Origin: Paenibacillus kobensis NBRC 15729
GTDB lineage: Bacteria > Bacillota > Bacilli > Paenibacillales > Paenibacillaceae
Assembly: GCF_004000825.1 (NCBI RefSeq)
Contig: NZ_BILZ01000026.1
Span: 1 to 64,000, forward strand
Direction of reading: 5' to 3'
Length of the DNA stretch: 64,000 nucleotides
The notes under the pieces are model-generated. The model saw only the letters and a program-made list of their open reading frames with translations. It did no database searches and was not told the origin of the DNA. Positions 16,934-27,155 of this stretch are shown here, in pieces (position 1 is the stretch's first letter; the number at the start of each line of letters is the position of its first letter). A program made the translations under genes and the position numbers.

Positions 16934-17299
16934 TTAGAATTCGAGCCCTGCTTCACGAGCTGCGTCAGCCAGTGCTTGAATTCGTCCATGGTACAGGTAG
17001 CCGCCGCGATCGAAAACGACTTCAGATACGCCTTTCGCTTTAGCGCGAGCTGCGATCAATTCGCCGACTTTCTTAGCTGCTTCAACGTTGCCGCCGTTGC
17101 CGACTTCCGTCAGTTCTTTGTCCATCGTGGATGCTGCAGCGATCGTTACGCCGTTGATGTCATCGATCAGCTGTGCATACATATGTTTAGAAGAACGGAA
17201 TACGGACAGACGCGGACGCGCCGTCGTACCGCTGATTTTCTTACGTACACGCAGATGACGTTTAACGCGAGCTTTGTTTTTATCGCCCTTCGTAATCAT
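16934..17299 (-). CDS. rplR: 50S ribosomal protein L18
   Basis: 121 residues, uL18, which binds 5S rRNA with L5 and L25. Basic N-terminus ([17 protein letters not shown]), [28 protein letters not shown] and the end [12 protein letters not shown] are all standard. AAGGAG lies 9 nt before the ATG. Between rplF and rpsE. Confidence 0.98.
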   Translation of the reverse strand: MITKGDKNKARVKRHLRVRKKISGTTARPRLSVFRSSKHMYAQLIDDINGVTIAAASTMDKELTEVGNGGNVEAAKKVGELIAARAKAKGVSEVVFDRGGYLYHGRIQALADAAREAGLEF

Positions 17300-17362
17300 T
17301 CGGAATACACTCCTTTCCGTTTGCCTTATGAAGCTATCGGGATAAGCCGGGTATTAAGCGGC

Positions 17363-17905
17363 TTATTTTTTCTTACCTGCTTTACCCTCTTTGCGGAGGA
17401 TACGTTCGCCTTCGTACTTGATACCTTTGCCTTTGTATGGCTCTGGCTCGCGTACTGCGCGGATCTTCGCTGCCGTTGCGCCGACAAGTTCTTTGTCGAT
17501 GCCGCGAACGATGATTTTCGTCTGGGATGGCAGTTCGAACTCGATGCCATTGTCCGGAGCGATCTCAACCGGGTGGGAGTAACCTACGCTAAGAACGACT
17601 TTTTCGCCAGTCTTATTCGCACGGTAACCTACGCCGACAAGCTCAAGCGTTTTTGCAAAACCATCCGTTACGCCGCTTACCATGTTCGAAATGACGCTGC
17701 GCGTCGTTCCGTGCAGGGAGCGGTGCAATTTGTTATCAGAAGGACGTTCAACCACGATCTCGCTCTCTGCAACATTGATCTTCATGTCTTTGTGCAGTGC
17801 GCGGGACAGCGTGCCTTTAGGTCCTTTTACAGTAATGACGCTGTCGTTCAGGCTGATGCTAACACCAGCTGGAACAGCGATTGGTTTGCGACCAATACGG
17901 GACAT
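17363..17905 (-). CDS. rplF: 50S ribosomal protein L6
   Basis: 180 residues, uL6, two repeated domains near the sarcin-ricin loop where elongation factors dock. It starts [21 protein letters not shown] is in the first domain, and the C-terminal signature [27 protein letters not shown]-type block is intact. TGGAGGTG precedes the ATG. A 63-nt gap separates it from rplR. Confidence 0.98.
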   Translation of the reverse strand: MSRIGRKPIAVPAGVSISLNDSVITVKGPKGTLSRALHKDMKINVAESEIVVERPSDNKLHRSLHGTTRSVISNMVSGVTDGFAKTLELVGVGYRANKTGEKVVLSVGYSHPVEIAPDNGIEFELPSQTKIIVRGIDKELVGATAAKIRAVREPEPYKGKGIKYEGERILRKEGKAGKKK

Positions 17906-17934
17906 TCGTTACACCTCCAATCGTTGACGAGTTA

Positions 17935-18333
17935 TTACCAAACGTAGCAGACGACTTCGCCGCCGGCTTTCGATTGACGAGCTTCTTTATCGGTCATAAT
18001 CCCTTTGGACGTGGAAATGATGGCGATACCGAGACCACCAAGTACACGTGGGATTTCATTCGATTTCGTGTAAACACGAAGACCTGGTTTGCTAATGCGT
18101 TTCAGACCCGTGATTACGCGCTCGTTGTTCGATCCGTATTTCAGGAAAACACGGATGATCCCTTGCTTGTTATCTTCGATATATTCTGCATCGCGGATGA
18201 AGCCCTCGCGTTTCAAAATCTCAGCGATTTGCTTCTTCACTTTCGAAGCAGGCATTTCCACGGTCTCGTGACGAACGACATTCGCGTTGCGAATACGTGT
18301 CAGCATATCTGCGATCGGATCAGACATAACCAT
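17935..18333 (-). CDS. rpsH: 30S ribosomal protein S8
   Basis: 132 residues, uS8, a primary 16S rRNA-binding protein. It starts [18 protein letters not shown] and has the C-terminal RNA-binding block [13 protein letters not shown] and GGEVVCYVW. The first ATG is kept because AAGGAGG is 9 nt upstream. In E. coli S8 represses the spc operon; no matching mRNA site was identified here. Confidence 0.98.
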   Translation of the reverse strand: MVMSDPIADMLTRIRNANVVRHETVEMPASKVKKQIAEILKREGFIRDAEYIEDNKQGIIRVFLKYGSNNERVITGLKRISKPGLRVYTKSNEIPRVLGGLGIAIISTSKGIMTDKEARQSKAGGEVVCYVW

Positions 18334-18365
18334 TTATGTGAACCTCCTTCCCGAACTAAGACTGA

Positions 18366-18551
18366 TTACCAGCTTGCTTTTTTGACGCCAGGAATCTGGC
18401 CTTTGTATGCTAACTCACGGAAACAAATCCGGCAAATTTTAAACTTTTGCAATACGGAGTGCGGACGACCGCAGCGCTCGCAGCGCGTGTAAGCACGCAC
18501 TTTGAACTTCGGGGTGCGCTGCTGTTTCACTTTCATCGAAGTTTTTGCCAC
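18366..18551 (-). CDS. rpsN: 30S ribosomal protein S14 type Z
   Basis: 61 residues with the zinc ribbon CERCGRPH...CRICF (two CxxC pairs), so this is the zinc form; the zinc-independent paralog (rpsN2) would be elsewhere. It starts at a GTG at 18551 with GGGAGG upstream. Part of the 30S head, next to S3 and S10. Located between rplE and rpsH as in other Bacillales. Confidence 0.97.
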   Translation of the reverse strand: MAKTSMKVKQQRTPKFKVRAYTRCERCGRPHSVLQKFKICRICFRELAYKGQIPGVKKASW

Positions 18552-18572
18552 TTGGTAAACACCTCCCGTGGA

Positions 18573-19115
18573 TTACTTCGTGAACGGCATGCCCAGTTGG
18601 GTGAGCAGCTCACGAGATTCTTCGTCCGTTTTGGCCGTCGTAACGATAACGATGTCCATACCGCGAACTTTATCAACTTTATCGTACTCGATCTCCGGGA
18701 AGATCACTTGTTCTTTCAGGCCCAGCGTGTAGTTACCGCGTCCGTCGAATGCTTTCGACGAAACACCGCGGAAGTCACGAACACGCGGAAGCGTGATGTT
18801 GAACAGCTTGTCGAGGAAGTAATACATACGCTCGCCGCGCAGCGTTACTTTCGCACCGATTGGCATGTTCTCACGAAGCTTGAAGCCTGCGATAGACTTC
18901 TTAGCGCGCGTGATTACTGGCTTTTGACCAGCGATCAGTTGAAGCTCTGCAACTGCAGTGTCCAGAACTTTCGAGTTAGCAACCGCTTCGCCGACACCCA
19001 TGTTGATGACGACTTTCTCGATTTTCGGCACTTGCATTACCGTCGTATAGTTAAACTTCTGCATCAGAGCAGGCGTAATTTCGTTCAGGTAACGATCTTT
19101 CATTCTTGCAGCCAT
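18573..19115 (-). CDS. rplE: 50S ribosomal protein L5
   Basis: 180 residues, uL5, which binds 5S rRNA and touches the P-site tRNA and S13. Blocks [32 protein letters not shown] and [19 protein letters not shown] are standard; the end is [12 protein letters not shown]. The ATG at 19115 follows GGAGG. 33 nt after rplX. Confidence 0.98.
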   Translation of the reverse strand: MAARMKDRYLNEITPALMQKFNYTTVMQVPKIEKVVINMGVGEAVANSKVLDTAVAELQLIAGQKPVITRAKKSIAGFKLRENMPIGAKVTLRGERMYYFLDKLFNITLPRVRDFRGVSSKAFDGRGNYTLGLKEQVIFPEIEYDKVDKVRGMDIVIVTTAKTDEESRELLTQLGMPFTK

Positions 19116-19148
19116 GATTCAGTGGACCTCCTTTCCGTCTTGGATCAA

Positions 19149-19502
19149 TTAGTCGATCTCAACGCCGGACCGTTTTGCAATCCGGACTTTTTTGCCGTTG
19201 TCGAGCACTTTGTAACCGATACGCGTCACTTTACCGCTCTTCGGATCAACGTGCATAACGTTCGATACGTGAATCGGAGCTTCTTGCTCGATGATGCCGC
19301 CTTGCGGATTCGCTTGGGACGGACGAGCGTGCTTCTTCACGATGTTTACGCCTTCGATCAGTACGCGGTTTTCACGAGGATAAGCTGCGATTACGCGGCC
19401 TTTTTTACCTTTGTCTTTACCGCTGATGACGATGACGTTATCGTCTTTTTTCACATGAAGCTTGTTGTTATGCGATTCAAGAACTTTTTTGAGACGTGGC
19501 AT
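19149..19502 (-). CDS. rplX: 50S ribosomal protein L24
   Basis: 117 residues, uL24, an assembly initiator at the tunnel exit. A KOW motif ([27 protein letters not shown]) is in the N-terminal half; the second half carries [11 protein letters not shown]-like sequence ([13 protein letters not shown]). The start is the ATG at 19502 with GGAGGTG upstream; the in-frame upstream codons have no site. Confidence 0.97.
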   Translation of the reverse strand: MPRLKKVLESHNNKLHVKKDDNVIVISGKDKGKKGRVIAAYPRENRVLIEGVNIVKKHARPSQANPQGGIIEQEAPIHVSNVMHVDPKSGKVTRIGYKVLDNGKKVRIAKRSGVEID

Positions 19503-19569
19503 GAGTACACCTCCTGCATGCTTGATCACTTACTTATATTTCACCCTGGCGCATCGCGCTGTGAGGGTA

Positions 19570-19938
19570 TTAGATAACTTCTGGTGCGAGCGAGACGATT
19601 TTCATGAAGTCTTTGTCGCGAAGTTCGCGAGCAACAGGTCCGAAGATACGCGTGCCACGTGGGCTCTTGTCTTCCTTCACGATTACCGCTGCGTTCTCGT
19701 CGAATGCGATGTAAGAACCGTCTTTACGACGAACCGAACGTTTCGTACGAACGATAACGGCTTTAACTACGTCGCCTTTTTTGACAACGCCGCCTGGTGT
19801 TGCTTGTTTGACGGAGCAGATGATCAGATCGCCAATGTGTCCAACGCGACGTCCCGTGCCGCCAAGCACGCGAATGCACATCAGTTCTTTAGCGCCGGAG
19901 TTGTCAGCGACAGCCAAACGCGTAAATGGTTGAATCAT
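19570..19938 (-). CDS. rplN: 50S ribosomal protein L14
   Basis: 122 residues, uL14, at the subunit interface beside L19. It starts [18 protein letters not shown], has [10 protein letters not shown] and [17 protein letters not shown], and ends EVI. The ATG has AAAGGAGG upstream. Length and order are standard (rpsQ-rplN-rplX). Confidence 0.98.
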   Translation of the reverse strand: MIQPFTRLAVADNSGAKELMCIRVLGGTGRRVGHIGDLIICSVKQATPGGVVKKGDVVKAVIVRTKRSVRRKDGSYIAFDENAAVIVKEDKSPRGTRIFGPVARELRDKDFMKIVSLAPEVI

Positions 19939-19987
19939 TTGTACGTCCTCCTTTCGGAAAAATGCTCTTTACACTATAGACCGTATC

Positions 19988-20251
19988 TTAGAGGACAATC
20001 GCTTCTTCAACGATTTCTACGAGTCTGAAGCGTTTGTCTTTGGAAAGCGGACGAGTCTCCATGATTTTCACGACGTCGCCGATTTTCGCCTGGTTGTTCT
20101 CGTCATGCGCTTTGAATTTCTTCGTGTACTTAATGCGTTTATGGTACAGATCGTGTTTTTTGTACGTTTCGACAGCAACTACGATCGTTTTGTCCATTTT
20201 GTCGCTAACTACTTTGCCGATTTGAACTTTGCGGGCATTGCGTTCGCTCAT
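19988..20251 (-). CDS. rpsQ: 30S ribosomal protein S17
   Basis: 87 residues, uS17, a primary 16S rRNA-binding protein with an OB fold. Signature [18 protein letters not shown] and [22 protein letters not shown] are present. The ATG has AAGGAGG upstream. 49 nt after rpmC. Confidence 0.98.
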   Translation of the reverse strand: MSERNARKVQIGKVVSDKMDKTIVVAVETYKKHDLYHKRIKYTKKFKAHDENNQAKIGDVVKIMETRPLSKDKRFRLVEIVEEAIVL

Positions 20252-20300
20252 GTTCTGCCTCCTTCCTTAAGCCATTGTCGGCTTATCCGCAGTGTGAATA

Positions 20301-20501
20301 TTAACCGCTGATTCCGAGTTCTCTTTCACGCAAAACGGTTTTGGCACGAGCTATTTCCTTCCGCACATCACGAATGCGAGTCGGATTATCCAGTTGACCC
20401 GTTGCCAGTTGGAAACGAAGGTTGAACAGTTCTTCTTTGAAGCCTGCAACTTTTTGTTCAAGCTCAGCAGAGGTTAGGTTGCGAAATTCACTAGCTTTCA
20501 T
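20301..20501 (-). CDS. rpmC: 50S ribosomal protein L29
   Basis: 66 residues, uL29, a helical hairpin at the tunnel exit that helps dock trigger factor and SRP. It starts [30 protein letters not shown] and [10 protein letters not shown] are standard. The ATG at 20501 lies inside the last codons of rplP (overlap 11 nt) with GGTGG 8 nt upstream, so translation is coupled. Confidence 0.96.
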   Translation of the reverse strand: MKASEFRNLTSAELEQKVAGFKEELFNLRFQLATGQLDNPTRIRDVRKEIARAKTVLRERELGISG

Positions 20502-20925
20502 TTGCTTCACCACCCACTTCTTCGCGTTTCACGAACTTCGTTTTAACTGGGAGTTTGTGAGCAGCGAGGCGCATTGCTTCACGTGCGATTTCTTCCGGAA
20601 CGCCGGCAAGTTCGAACATGATTTTACCTGGTTTGACAACCGCTACCCATTTCTCTACGTTACCTTTACCGCTACCCATCCGTACTTCGAGCGGCTTTTG
20701 CGTGATTGGCTTATGTGGGAAGATCTTGATCCACACTTTACCACCCCGTTTGATGTAACGGGTCATCGCAATACGAGCAGCCTCGATTTGACGGTTAGTA
20801 ATCCATGAAGGTTCAAGAGCTTGAAGGCCGTATTCGCCGAAAGCGACTTCCGTTCCGCCTTTTGCTTTGCCTCTCATGTTACCGCGTTGTTGCTTACGGT
20901 GTTTGACGCGTTTTGGTACCAACAT
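20491..20925 (-). CDS. rplP: 50S ribosomal protein L16
   Basis: 144 residues, uL16, near the A site and the GTPase centre. It starts [19 protein letters not shown], and [22 protein letters not shown] and [13 protein letters not shown] are typical. The AAGGAGG site is clear. The end overlaps the rpmC start. Confidence 0.98.
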   Translation of the reverse strand: MLVPKRVKHRKQQRGNMRGKAKGGTEVAFGEYGLQALEPSWITNRQIEAARIAMTRYIKRGGKVWIKIFPHKPITQKPLEVRMGSGKGNVEKWVAVVKPGKIMFELAGVPEEIAREAMRLAAHKLPVKTKFVKREEVGGEANES

Positions 20926-20927
20926 GT

Positions 20928-21593
20928 TTAGTTGCCTCCTTCCGTAGCAGCTTTCTTCTTAGCAGTTGGAAGGACTTCACCGCGATAGATCCACACTTTT
21001 ACGCCGATGCGGCCGTAAGTCGTGTGTGCTTCAGCTGTGCCGTAGTCGATGTCTGCGCGCAGCGTATGAAGCGGAACCGTACCTTCGCTGTAACCTTCCG
21101 TACGTGCGATCTCAGCGCCGCCAAGGCGACCGCTAACCGACGTTTTGATACCTTTAGCGCCCGAACGCATCGTGCGTTGGATCGCTTGTTTCAGTGCACG
21201 GCGGAACGAAGTCCGGCGCTCAAGCTGTTGTGCGATGCTTTCCGCTACGAGGATAGCGTCGAGATCAGCTTGTTTGATTTCCGTGATGTTAATATGCACT
21301 TTTTTGCCGTTCGTGATTTTAGCGAGTTGGTTGCGGAGGTTTTCAACTTCCGAACCGCCTTTGCCGATAACCATGCCTGGTTTCGCCGTGTTGATCGTTA
21401 CGTTGACGCGGTTAGCGGCACGCTCGATCTCAATGCGGGAAACGGCTGCGTCTTTCAGCTTGTTCTTCAGGTATTCACGAATTTTAACGTCTTCGATAAG
21501 AAGATCGCCGAAATCTTTACCTGCAAACCACTTGGATTCCCAGTCACGAATGATCCCGATACGGAGACCGACTGGATTTACCTTTTGACCCAC
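20928..21593 (-). CDS. rpsC: 30S ribosomal protein S3
   Basis: 221 residues, uS3, at the mRNA entry channel where it has helicase activity with S4 and S5. A type 2 KH domain ([19 protein letters not shown]) occupies about 60-100; the C-terminal domain has [31 protein letters not shown]-type sequence split over residues 155-190. The start is GTG at 21593 after AAGGAGGG. Two nt before rplP. Confidence 0.97.
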   Translation of the reverse strand: MGQKVNPVGLRIGIIRDWESKWFAGKDFGDLLIEDVKIREYLKNKLKDAAVSRIEIERAANRVNVTINTAKPGMVIGKGGSEVENLRNQLAKITNGKKVHINITEIKQADLDAILVAESIAQQLERRTSFRRALKQAIQRTMRSGAKGIKTSVSGRLGGAEIARTEGYSEGTVPLHTLRADIDYGTAEAHTTYGRIGVKVWIYRGEVLPTAKKKAATEGGN

Positions 21594-21606
21594 ACGTTTT
21601 CCCTCC

Positions 21607-21942
21607 TTATTTCTCAGATACGATCAAAGTGATATGGCTCGTACGTTTGTTGATACGGCTTGCGCGACCCATTGCGCGCGGACGGAACCGCTTCAACGTA
21701 GGACCTTGGTTCACGTATACTTGCTCGATTACCAGCTTGTTAACGTCCAACTGGTAGTTATGCTCCGCATTTGCGATAGCGGAGTTCAGAAGCTTCTCCA
21801 CGATTGGGGAAGCGGACTTTGGCGTGTGACGCAAAATCGCGATCGCCTCACCAACCTTCTTGCCGCGAATCAAATCAACGACCAGTTGGGCTTTACGAGG
21901 TGCGATACGAACGAAATTAGCTTGCGCTTTCGCTTGTGCCAT
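21607..21942 (-). CDS. rplV: 50S ribosomal protein L22
   Basis: 111 residues, uL22, with a long beta-hairpin that lines the exit tunnel (macrolide resistance site). The hairpin region [21 protein letters not shown] and the end [10 protein letters not shown] are wild type. It starts [20 protein letters not shown] after GAGGAGG. Confidence 0.98.
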   Translation of the reverse strand: MAQAKAQANFVRIAPRKAQLVVDLIRGKKVGEAIAILRHTPKSASPIVEKLLNSAIANAEHNYQLDVNKLVIEQVYVNQGPTLKRFRPRAMGRASRINKRTSHITLIVSEK

Positions 21943-21981
21943 GGATGAACCTCCTCTCGTAACATAGAGTCACACCGTTAA

Positions 21982-22263
21982 TTAACGGCGACCCGTTTTC
22001 TTATCGTCACCGTCGTGGCCTTTGTACGTACGCGTTGGAGCGAACTCGCCGAACTTGTGTCCGACCATGTCCTCCGTTACGTATACTGGCACGTGTTTGC
22101 GACCGTCATATACAGCCAGCGTGTGGCCGATGAATTGCGGGAAAATAGTCGAGCGACGGGACCACGTCTTGATCACGACTTTCTTGTTCGCTGCGTTCAG
22201 CTCTTCAACTTTCTTGAGCAGGTAACCGTCGATGAACGGACCTTTCTTCAAACTGCGACCCAT
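21982..22263 (-). CDS. rpsS: 30S ribosomal protein S19
   Basis: 93 residues, uS19, in the 30S head with S13. It starts [20 protein letters not shown] (ATG at 22263, GGGAGG upstream; the longer frame lacks a site). [22 protein letters not shown] and [15 protein letters not shown] are complete. 40 nt before rplV. Confidence 0.98.
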   Translation of the reverse strand: MGRSLKKGPFIDGYLLKKVEELNAANKKVVIKTWSRRSTIFPQFIGHTLAVYDGRKHVPVYVTEDMVGHKFGEFAPTRTYKGHDGDDKKTGRR

Positions 22264-22331
22264 GGATGATCCTCCCTTCACTTAACGTGCGCGTGACGGT
22301 TACCCGTCACGCAGATCTTATCAAGCACTCA

Positions 22332-23162
22332 TTACTTCGTACGACGACGAATAATGTATTGGCTCGATGCTTTCTTTTTCTTGCGGGTTTTGAAGCCCAG
22401 CGTTGGTTTGCCCCAAGGGGACATTGGCGATTTGCGACCGATTGGAGCGCGACCTTCGCCACCACCGTGCGGGTGATCGTTCGGGTTCATGACGACGCCG
22501 CGAACTTCTGGACGCTTGCCGAGCCAACGGGAACGGCCAGCTTTACCAATTTTCACGAGCTCATGATCTTCGTTGCCTACGGTACCAACCGTAGCACGGC
22601 ACTTCTTGAGAATACGGCGCGTTTCGCCGGACGTCAGACGAATAACAGCGTACTCGTCTTCTTTACCGAGCAATTGAGCTTCCGTACCTGCTGCACGCAC
22701 GAGCTGACCGCCTTTACCAGGCTTCATCTCGATGTTGTGGATAATGGTACCGACCGGAATGTTCTCAAGCGGCAACGAGTTACCGATTTTGATATCCGCT
22801 TCTGGACCGGACATGATTTGGTCGCCAACTTTCAGACCTTTAGGCGCGATGATGTAGCGTTTCTCGCCGTCTGCATAGTTGATCAGTGCGATGTTCGACG
22901 TACGGTTTGGATCGTACTCGATCGTCGCTACGCGGCCAACGATACCATCCTTAGTACGTTTGAAGTCGATGATACGGTATTTACGTTTGTGTCCGCCGCC
23001 GTGGTGACGAACCGTAATTTTACCTTGGTTGTTGCGGCCTGCTTTCTTCGAAAGCGGAGCAAGCAACGATTTCTCCGGCACGTTAGTCGTGATCTCTTCG
23101 AACGTCGAGACAGACATAGCGCGACGAGCCGGGGATGTCGGTTTATACTTCTTAACTGGCAC
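22332..23162 (-). CDS. rplB: 50S ribosomal protein L2
   Basis: 276 residues, uL2, needed for subunit joining and the peptidyl transferase centre. Its C-terminal block [15 protein letters not shown] contains the conserved His near the active site. N-terminal [15 protein letters not shown] and the basic tail [16 protein letters not shown] are typical. The start is GTG at 23162 after AGGAGGG. Confidence 0.98.
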   Translation of the reverse strand: MPVKKYKPTSPARRAMSVSTFEEITTNVPEKSLLAPLSKKAGRNNQGKITVRHHGGGHKRKYRIIDFKRTKDGIVGRVATIEYDPNRTSNIALINYADGEKRYIIAPKGLKVGDQIMSGPEADIKIGNSLPLENIPVGTIIHNIEMKPGKGGQLVRAAGTEAQLLGKEDEYAVIRLTSGETRRILKKCRATVGTVGNEDHELVKIGKAGRSRWLGKRPEVRGVVMNPNDHPHGGGEGRAPIGRKSPMSPWGKPTLGFKTRKKKKASSQYIIRRRTK

Positions 23163-23186
23163 TTGGTTTCCCTCCTATCTTCAAGT

Positions 23187-23480
23187 TTATACAGAAGCCT
23201 CGAAGAACTCGAGTTCTTTGCTTTCGGCGCTCAGTTGAACGATCGCCTTTTTCCACTCAGACGTATATCCGTTATGACGGCCATAACGCTTCGGTTTAGC
23301 CGGTACGCGCATCGTGTTCACGCTGTCGACCTTCACTTTGAAGATTTGCTCGACTGCGCTTTTGATTTCCGTTTTATTAGCACGGATGTCAACTTCAAAG
23401 ACATAACGCTTGTTAGCCATGAAGTCGCTGGTGCGTTCCGTAATAACCGGGCGCTTGATAATATCGCGTGGGTTCTTCAT
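23187..23480 (-). CDS. rplW: 50S ribosomal protein L23
   Basis: 97 residues, uL23, at the tunnel exit, docking site for trigger factor and [19 protein letters not shown] start; [32 protein letters not shown]. The ATG overlaps the rplD stop by one base (TAATG), so the two are coupled. The C-terminus has a short extra segment (ELEFFEASV). Confidence 0.97.
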   Translation of the reverse strand: MKNPRDIIKRPVITERTSDFMANKRYVFEVDIRANKTEIKSAVEQIFKVKVDSVNTMRVPAKPKRYGRHNGYTSEWKKAIVQLSAESKELEFFEASV

Positions 23481-24103
23481 TACGCAAGCACCTCCTGAAC
23501 TTTCTCTACGGCTTCTTTCGTGATGATCAGTTTGTCGTATTGCAGTACGTCAAGCACGTTAATGCCTTCAGCTGCAACGAACTTCACACCTGGAATGTTA
23601 CGCGCCGACAACGCTACGTTGTCTTCGTAGTTAGCCGTAACTACGAGCGCTTTGCGAGCCACCTTCAAGTTGTTCAGGATAGCTGCGAATTCCTTCGTTT
23701 TCGGCGTTGCCAACGTCAGTTGATCCAGAACAACGATCTCGTTGCCGATCACTTTCGTGGACAGAGCCGATCTGATCGCCAGACGGCGAACTTTTCTTGG
23801 AAGCTTGAATGCGTAGCTGCGTGGAGTCGGTCCGAATACCGTACCACCGCCAACCCATTGTGGAGCGCGGATCGAACCTTGACGAGCGCGACCAGTGCCT
23901 TTTTGTTTCCAAGGTTTGCGGCCGCCGCCGCGAACTTCCGAACGTCCTTTAGTCTTATGCGTACCACGGCGCTCTGCAGCTTGTTGCAGAAGCACTGCGC
24001 TGTGCAGTACGTGCGAGTTCGGCTGGATGCCGAATACGCTGTCCGCGAGCTCAACTTCGCCTACTTGCGAGCCGCTCACGTTGTAAAGAGCTACTTTAGG
24101 CAT
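23480..24103 (-). CDS. rplD: 50S ribosomal protein L4
   Basis: 207 residues, uL4, with an extended loop reaching the exit tunnel (residues about 45-95, [20 protein letters not shown] and [15 protein letters not shown]). In E. coli L4 also represses the S10 operon; whether the structured leader upstream of rpsJ serves this here is unknown. GGAGGAACT precedes the ATG. Confidence 0.98.
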   Translation of the reverse strand: MPKVALYNVSGSQVGEVELADSVFGIQPNSHVLHSAVLLQQAAERRGTHKTKGRSEVRGGGRKPWKQKGTGRARQGSIRAPQWVGGGTVFGPTPRSYAFKLPRKVRRLAIRSALSTKVIGNEIVVLDQLTLATPKTKEFAAILNNLKVARKALVVTANYEDNVALSARNIPGVKFVAAEGINVLDVLQYDKLIITKEAVEKVQEVLA

Positions 24104-24131
24104 AGCTAGTTCCTCCTTTCTTTAGAAACGA

Positions 24132-24755
24132 TTATTTCTTCACCGTCAATTTGACTTTAACGAGTGCATTCTTAGGACCTGGGATCGAACCTTTAACCAA
24201 GATTACGTTGCGCTCTGCATCAACGCGTACAACTTCGAGGTTTTGGATCGTAACCGTCTCAGAACCCATATGGCCTGGAAGGTGTTTACCTTTTGGTACG
24301 CGGTTCGCTTGGATGGAACCCATCGAACCTGGACCACGGTGGTAACGCGAGCCGTGAGACATAGGACCCGTGCTTTGTCCCCAACGTTTAATCGTACCTT
24401 GGAAACCTTTACCCTTCGAAATACCCGTTACGTCAACAAATTCGCCTTCCGTGAACAGGTCAGCCTTAACGACTTGGCCAACTTCATATTCGCCGAGGTT
24501 GATACCGCGAATTTCACGAATGTAGCGCTTAGGAGCCGTATTGGCTTTTTTCGCGTGGCCGATTGCCGGCTTCGTTGCGTTCTTTTCTTTCTTATCCGAG
24601 AAACCAAGTTGAACAGCTTCGTAGCCGTCGTTTTCTTGGTCTTTCTTTTGCAGGACGACGTTCGGGCCAGCTTCGATTACCGTTACAGGAATTACGTTGC
24701 CTTCAGCCGTAAACACTTGCGTCATGCCGAGTTTTTTACCTAAGATACCCTTCAT
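24132..24755 (-). CDS. rplC: 50S ribosomal protein L3
   Basis: 207 residues, uL3, with a finger reaching the peptidyl transferase centre ([21 protein letters not shown] region; pleuromutilin and linezolid resistance sites look unmodified). It starts [15 protein letters not shown]; the end is [19 protein letters not shown] lies 7 nt upstream. Confidence 0.98.
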   Translation of the reverse strand: MKGILGKKLGMTQVFTAEGNVIPVTVIEAGPNVVLQKKDQENDGYEAVQLGFSDKKEKNATKPAIGHAKKANTAPKRYIREIRGINLGEYEVGQVVKADLFTEGEFVDVTGISKGKGFQGTIKRWGQSTGPMSHGSRYHRGPGSMGSIQANRVPKGKHLPGHMGSETVTIQNLEVVRVDAERNVILVKGSIPGPKNALVKVKLTVKK

Positions 24756-24795
24756 GTTGACACCTCTTTTCCTTTGTTACTCTATCGTTTGGGTC

Positions 24796-25235
<440 letters not shown>

Positions 25236-25240
25236 TCAAT

Positions 25241-25269
25241 ATTATATCGAAACATTCGGGCGAATGCAA
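25241..25269 (-). promoter_or_regulatory. Promoter of the S10-spc-alpha superoperon
   Basis: -35 TTGCAT, 17-bp spacer, perfect -10 TATAAT on the minus strand, about 137 nt upstream of rpsJ. No further strong promoter was seen within the superoperon. Confidence 0.75.
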
Positions 25270-25304
25270 CAGAAAGTTATTCATTACGTCATTTCCATTT
25301 AATT

Positions 25305-25348
25305 AAAAATGTCGTCGTTTAACCAGCGTACAATTAAACAACGACATT
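25305..25348 (-). terminator. Terminator after the ABC importer operon
   Basis: Stem AATGTCGTTGTTTAA with TTAAACGACGACATT (14 of 15 pairs) followed by TTTTT. It lies between the importer ATPase gene and the S10 promoter and insulates the two operons. Confidence 0.88.
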
Positions 25349-25364
25349 CATAAATTAATTCGGA

Positions 25365-26159
25365 TTATCCAAGCACGACACGGTCGTCTGCCAGCTTGCG
25401 GCCGCTGATCCGTTCGAACTCGCCAAGCAGCTTCTCAACCGTCAGCTCTTTCTTTTGCTTTGCATCTACATCTAATATAATGCGTCCTTTGTCCATCATA
25501 ATAAGACGATTGCCAAGCTTGATCGCTTGCTCCATGTTGTGCGTCACCATGAGCGTCGTCAGATTCATCTCGCGGACAAGTGTTTCGGTCAATTGCGTAA
25601 TCAGTTCAGCCCTTGCCGGGTCGAGTGCAGCGGTATGTTCGTCGAGCAGCAAAATTTGCGGCTTTGTGAATGTCGCCATAAGCAGGCTGAGCGCCTGGCG
25701 TTCGCCGCCGGACAACATTCCGACCTTAGCGCGCAGCCGGTTCTCTAAGCCAATGCCGAGCTTGCGCAGCTGCTGCTTGAACAACTCTTTTCTTGCCCGG
25801 GTAACGCCGAATTGAAACATCCGGGATTGACCGCGCTTATAGGCCATCGCCATATTTTCCTCAATGGACATATTCGGCGCTGTGCCTGCCATCGGATCTT
25901 GGAACACGCGGCCGATCCACTTGGCACGGCGATGCTCGGAGAGCTGTGTAATTGTGCCTCCGTCGATGCTGACTTCTCCCGTATCGGGCTTCATAACGCC
26001 GGATATAATATTCATTAGCGTAGACTTACCGGCACCGTTGCTGCCGATTACCGTGACGAAATCGCCCGGATTCAGCTTCAGATCAATGCCGATCAACGCG
26101 ATTTTCTCATCTACCGTACCAGGGTTAAACAGCTTGGATACTTTCGAAATTTCAATCAT
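25365..26159 (-). CDS. ABC importer ATP-binding protein
   Basis: 264 residues. Walker A GSNGAGKST near residue 41, signature LSGGERQ, Walker B ILLLDEHTAALDP and the switch His in MVTHN. The DEHT form, rather than DEPT, is usual in the TrpXYZ-like family of importers. The start overlaps the permease stop (ATGA). It couples ATP hydrolysis to import by the permease. Substrate unknown; relatives in streptococci carry tryptophan. Last gene of the operon before a strong terminator. Confidence 0.9.
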   Translation of the reverse strand: MIEISKVSKLFNPGTVDEKIALIGIDLKLNPGDFVTVIGSNGAGKSTLMNIISGVMKPDTGEVSIDGGTITQLSEHRRAKWIGRVFQDPMAGTAPNMSIEENMAMAYKRGQSRMFQFGVTRARKELFKQQLRKLGIGLENRLRAKVGMLSGGERQALSLLMATFTKPQILLLDEHTAALDPARAELITQLTETLVREMNLTTLMVTHNMEQAIKLGNRLIMMDKGRIILDVDAKQKKELTVEKLLGEFERISGRKLADDRVVLG

Positions 26160-27082
26160 TGCGGTGCCCCTCCTTTCGTCAGCGCAGGGCCGGACGATTG
26201 GGACAGCAATTGCGCCGAGCGTTTGCGCGCATTTGCCTTCTGCTTCATATGTTTCCTTACAGACGGGAACACGAGCGCAATAATAACGATGAGCGCTGTA
26301 ATCAGCTTCAAATCGGATGTATCTAACCATTCAATGCGAAGCGCAATAGCTACAATAACACGATATAGAATCGAACCAAGCACAACGGCAAGTGTAGCGC
26401 GGATAACACTCTTTGCACCGAACACTGCCTCGCCGATTATGACGGATGCGAGTCCGATGACGATCATTCCGATACCCATCGAAATGTCGGCAAAGCCGCT
26501 TTGCTGAGCAATCAATGCACCCGATAGTGCGACAAGGCCATTCGATAGGCTAATGCCGATAATTTTCGTTATATCGGTATTGGCACCGAAGCTGCGGATC
26601 ATTCTTGCATTATCGCCCGTTGCACGTAAACTTAATCCCTGATCCGTATGCAAATATACATCAAGCAGAACTTTAATTGCAATAACGATTACTGGCATAA
26701 TAGCCAATACCGCAACACCTGTAAAAATCGTTTCTTCCTTAATAAGAGAAATGTTCGGTCTTCCCATAATGCGCAAGTTGATCGAATACAACGCAATCAT
26801 CATCAGAATACCAGATAACAGGCCATTGATCTTCCCCTTCGTATGCAGCAGCCCCGTACAAGCACCGGCAGCCATACCGCCTGCGAATGCTGCAATGCTC
26901 GCCACCCATGGCGAAGAGCCATGCGTGATCATATAAGCTGCGATACCAGCCCCCGTCGTAAAGCTTCCGTCAACCGTCAGATCCGGAAAGTCTAATATAC
27001 GAAACGTAATATATACGCCGAGTGCCATTAATGCATACATAAGACCAAGCTCAGTAGGACCCCATAACAACGAATCCAACAT
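26156..27082 (-). CDS. ABC importer permease (TrpY/branched-chain type)
   Basis: 308 residues with about eight or nine membrane helices and the block DFPDLTVDGSFTTGAGIAAY near residue 31, typical of permeases that partner PF04392 binding proteins. GLSLRATGDNARMIRSFGAN is the likely coupling loop to the ATPase. A Lys/Arg-rich tail ends the protein. The ATG at 27082 has GGAGGG. It is between the binding-protein gene and the ATPase gene, and overlaps the latter. Confidence 0.88.
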   Translation of the reverse strand: MLDSLLWGPTELGLMYALMALGVYITFRILDFPDLTVDGSFTTGAGIAAYMITHGSSPWVASIAAFAGGMAAGACTGLLHTKGKINGLLSGILMMIALYSINLRIMGRPNISLIKEETIFTGVAVLAIMPVIVIAIKVLLDVYLHTDQGLSLRATGDNARMIRSFGANTDITKIIGISLSNGLVALSGALIAQQSGFADISMGIGMIVIGLASVIIGEAVFGAKSVIRATLAVVLGSILYRVIVAIALRIEWLDTSDLKLITALIVIIALVFPSVRKHMKQKANARKRSAQLLSQSSGPALTKGGAPQ

Positions 27083-27155
27083 TACGATCCCTCCATCTTC
27101 ATAAATAAAGCGGGGCAACACGAAGACCGCATCACCCCGCTTAATCCATCTATAC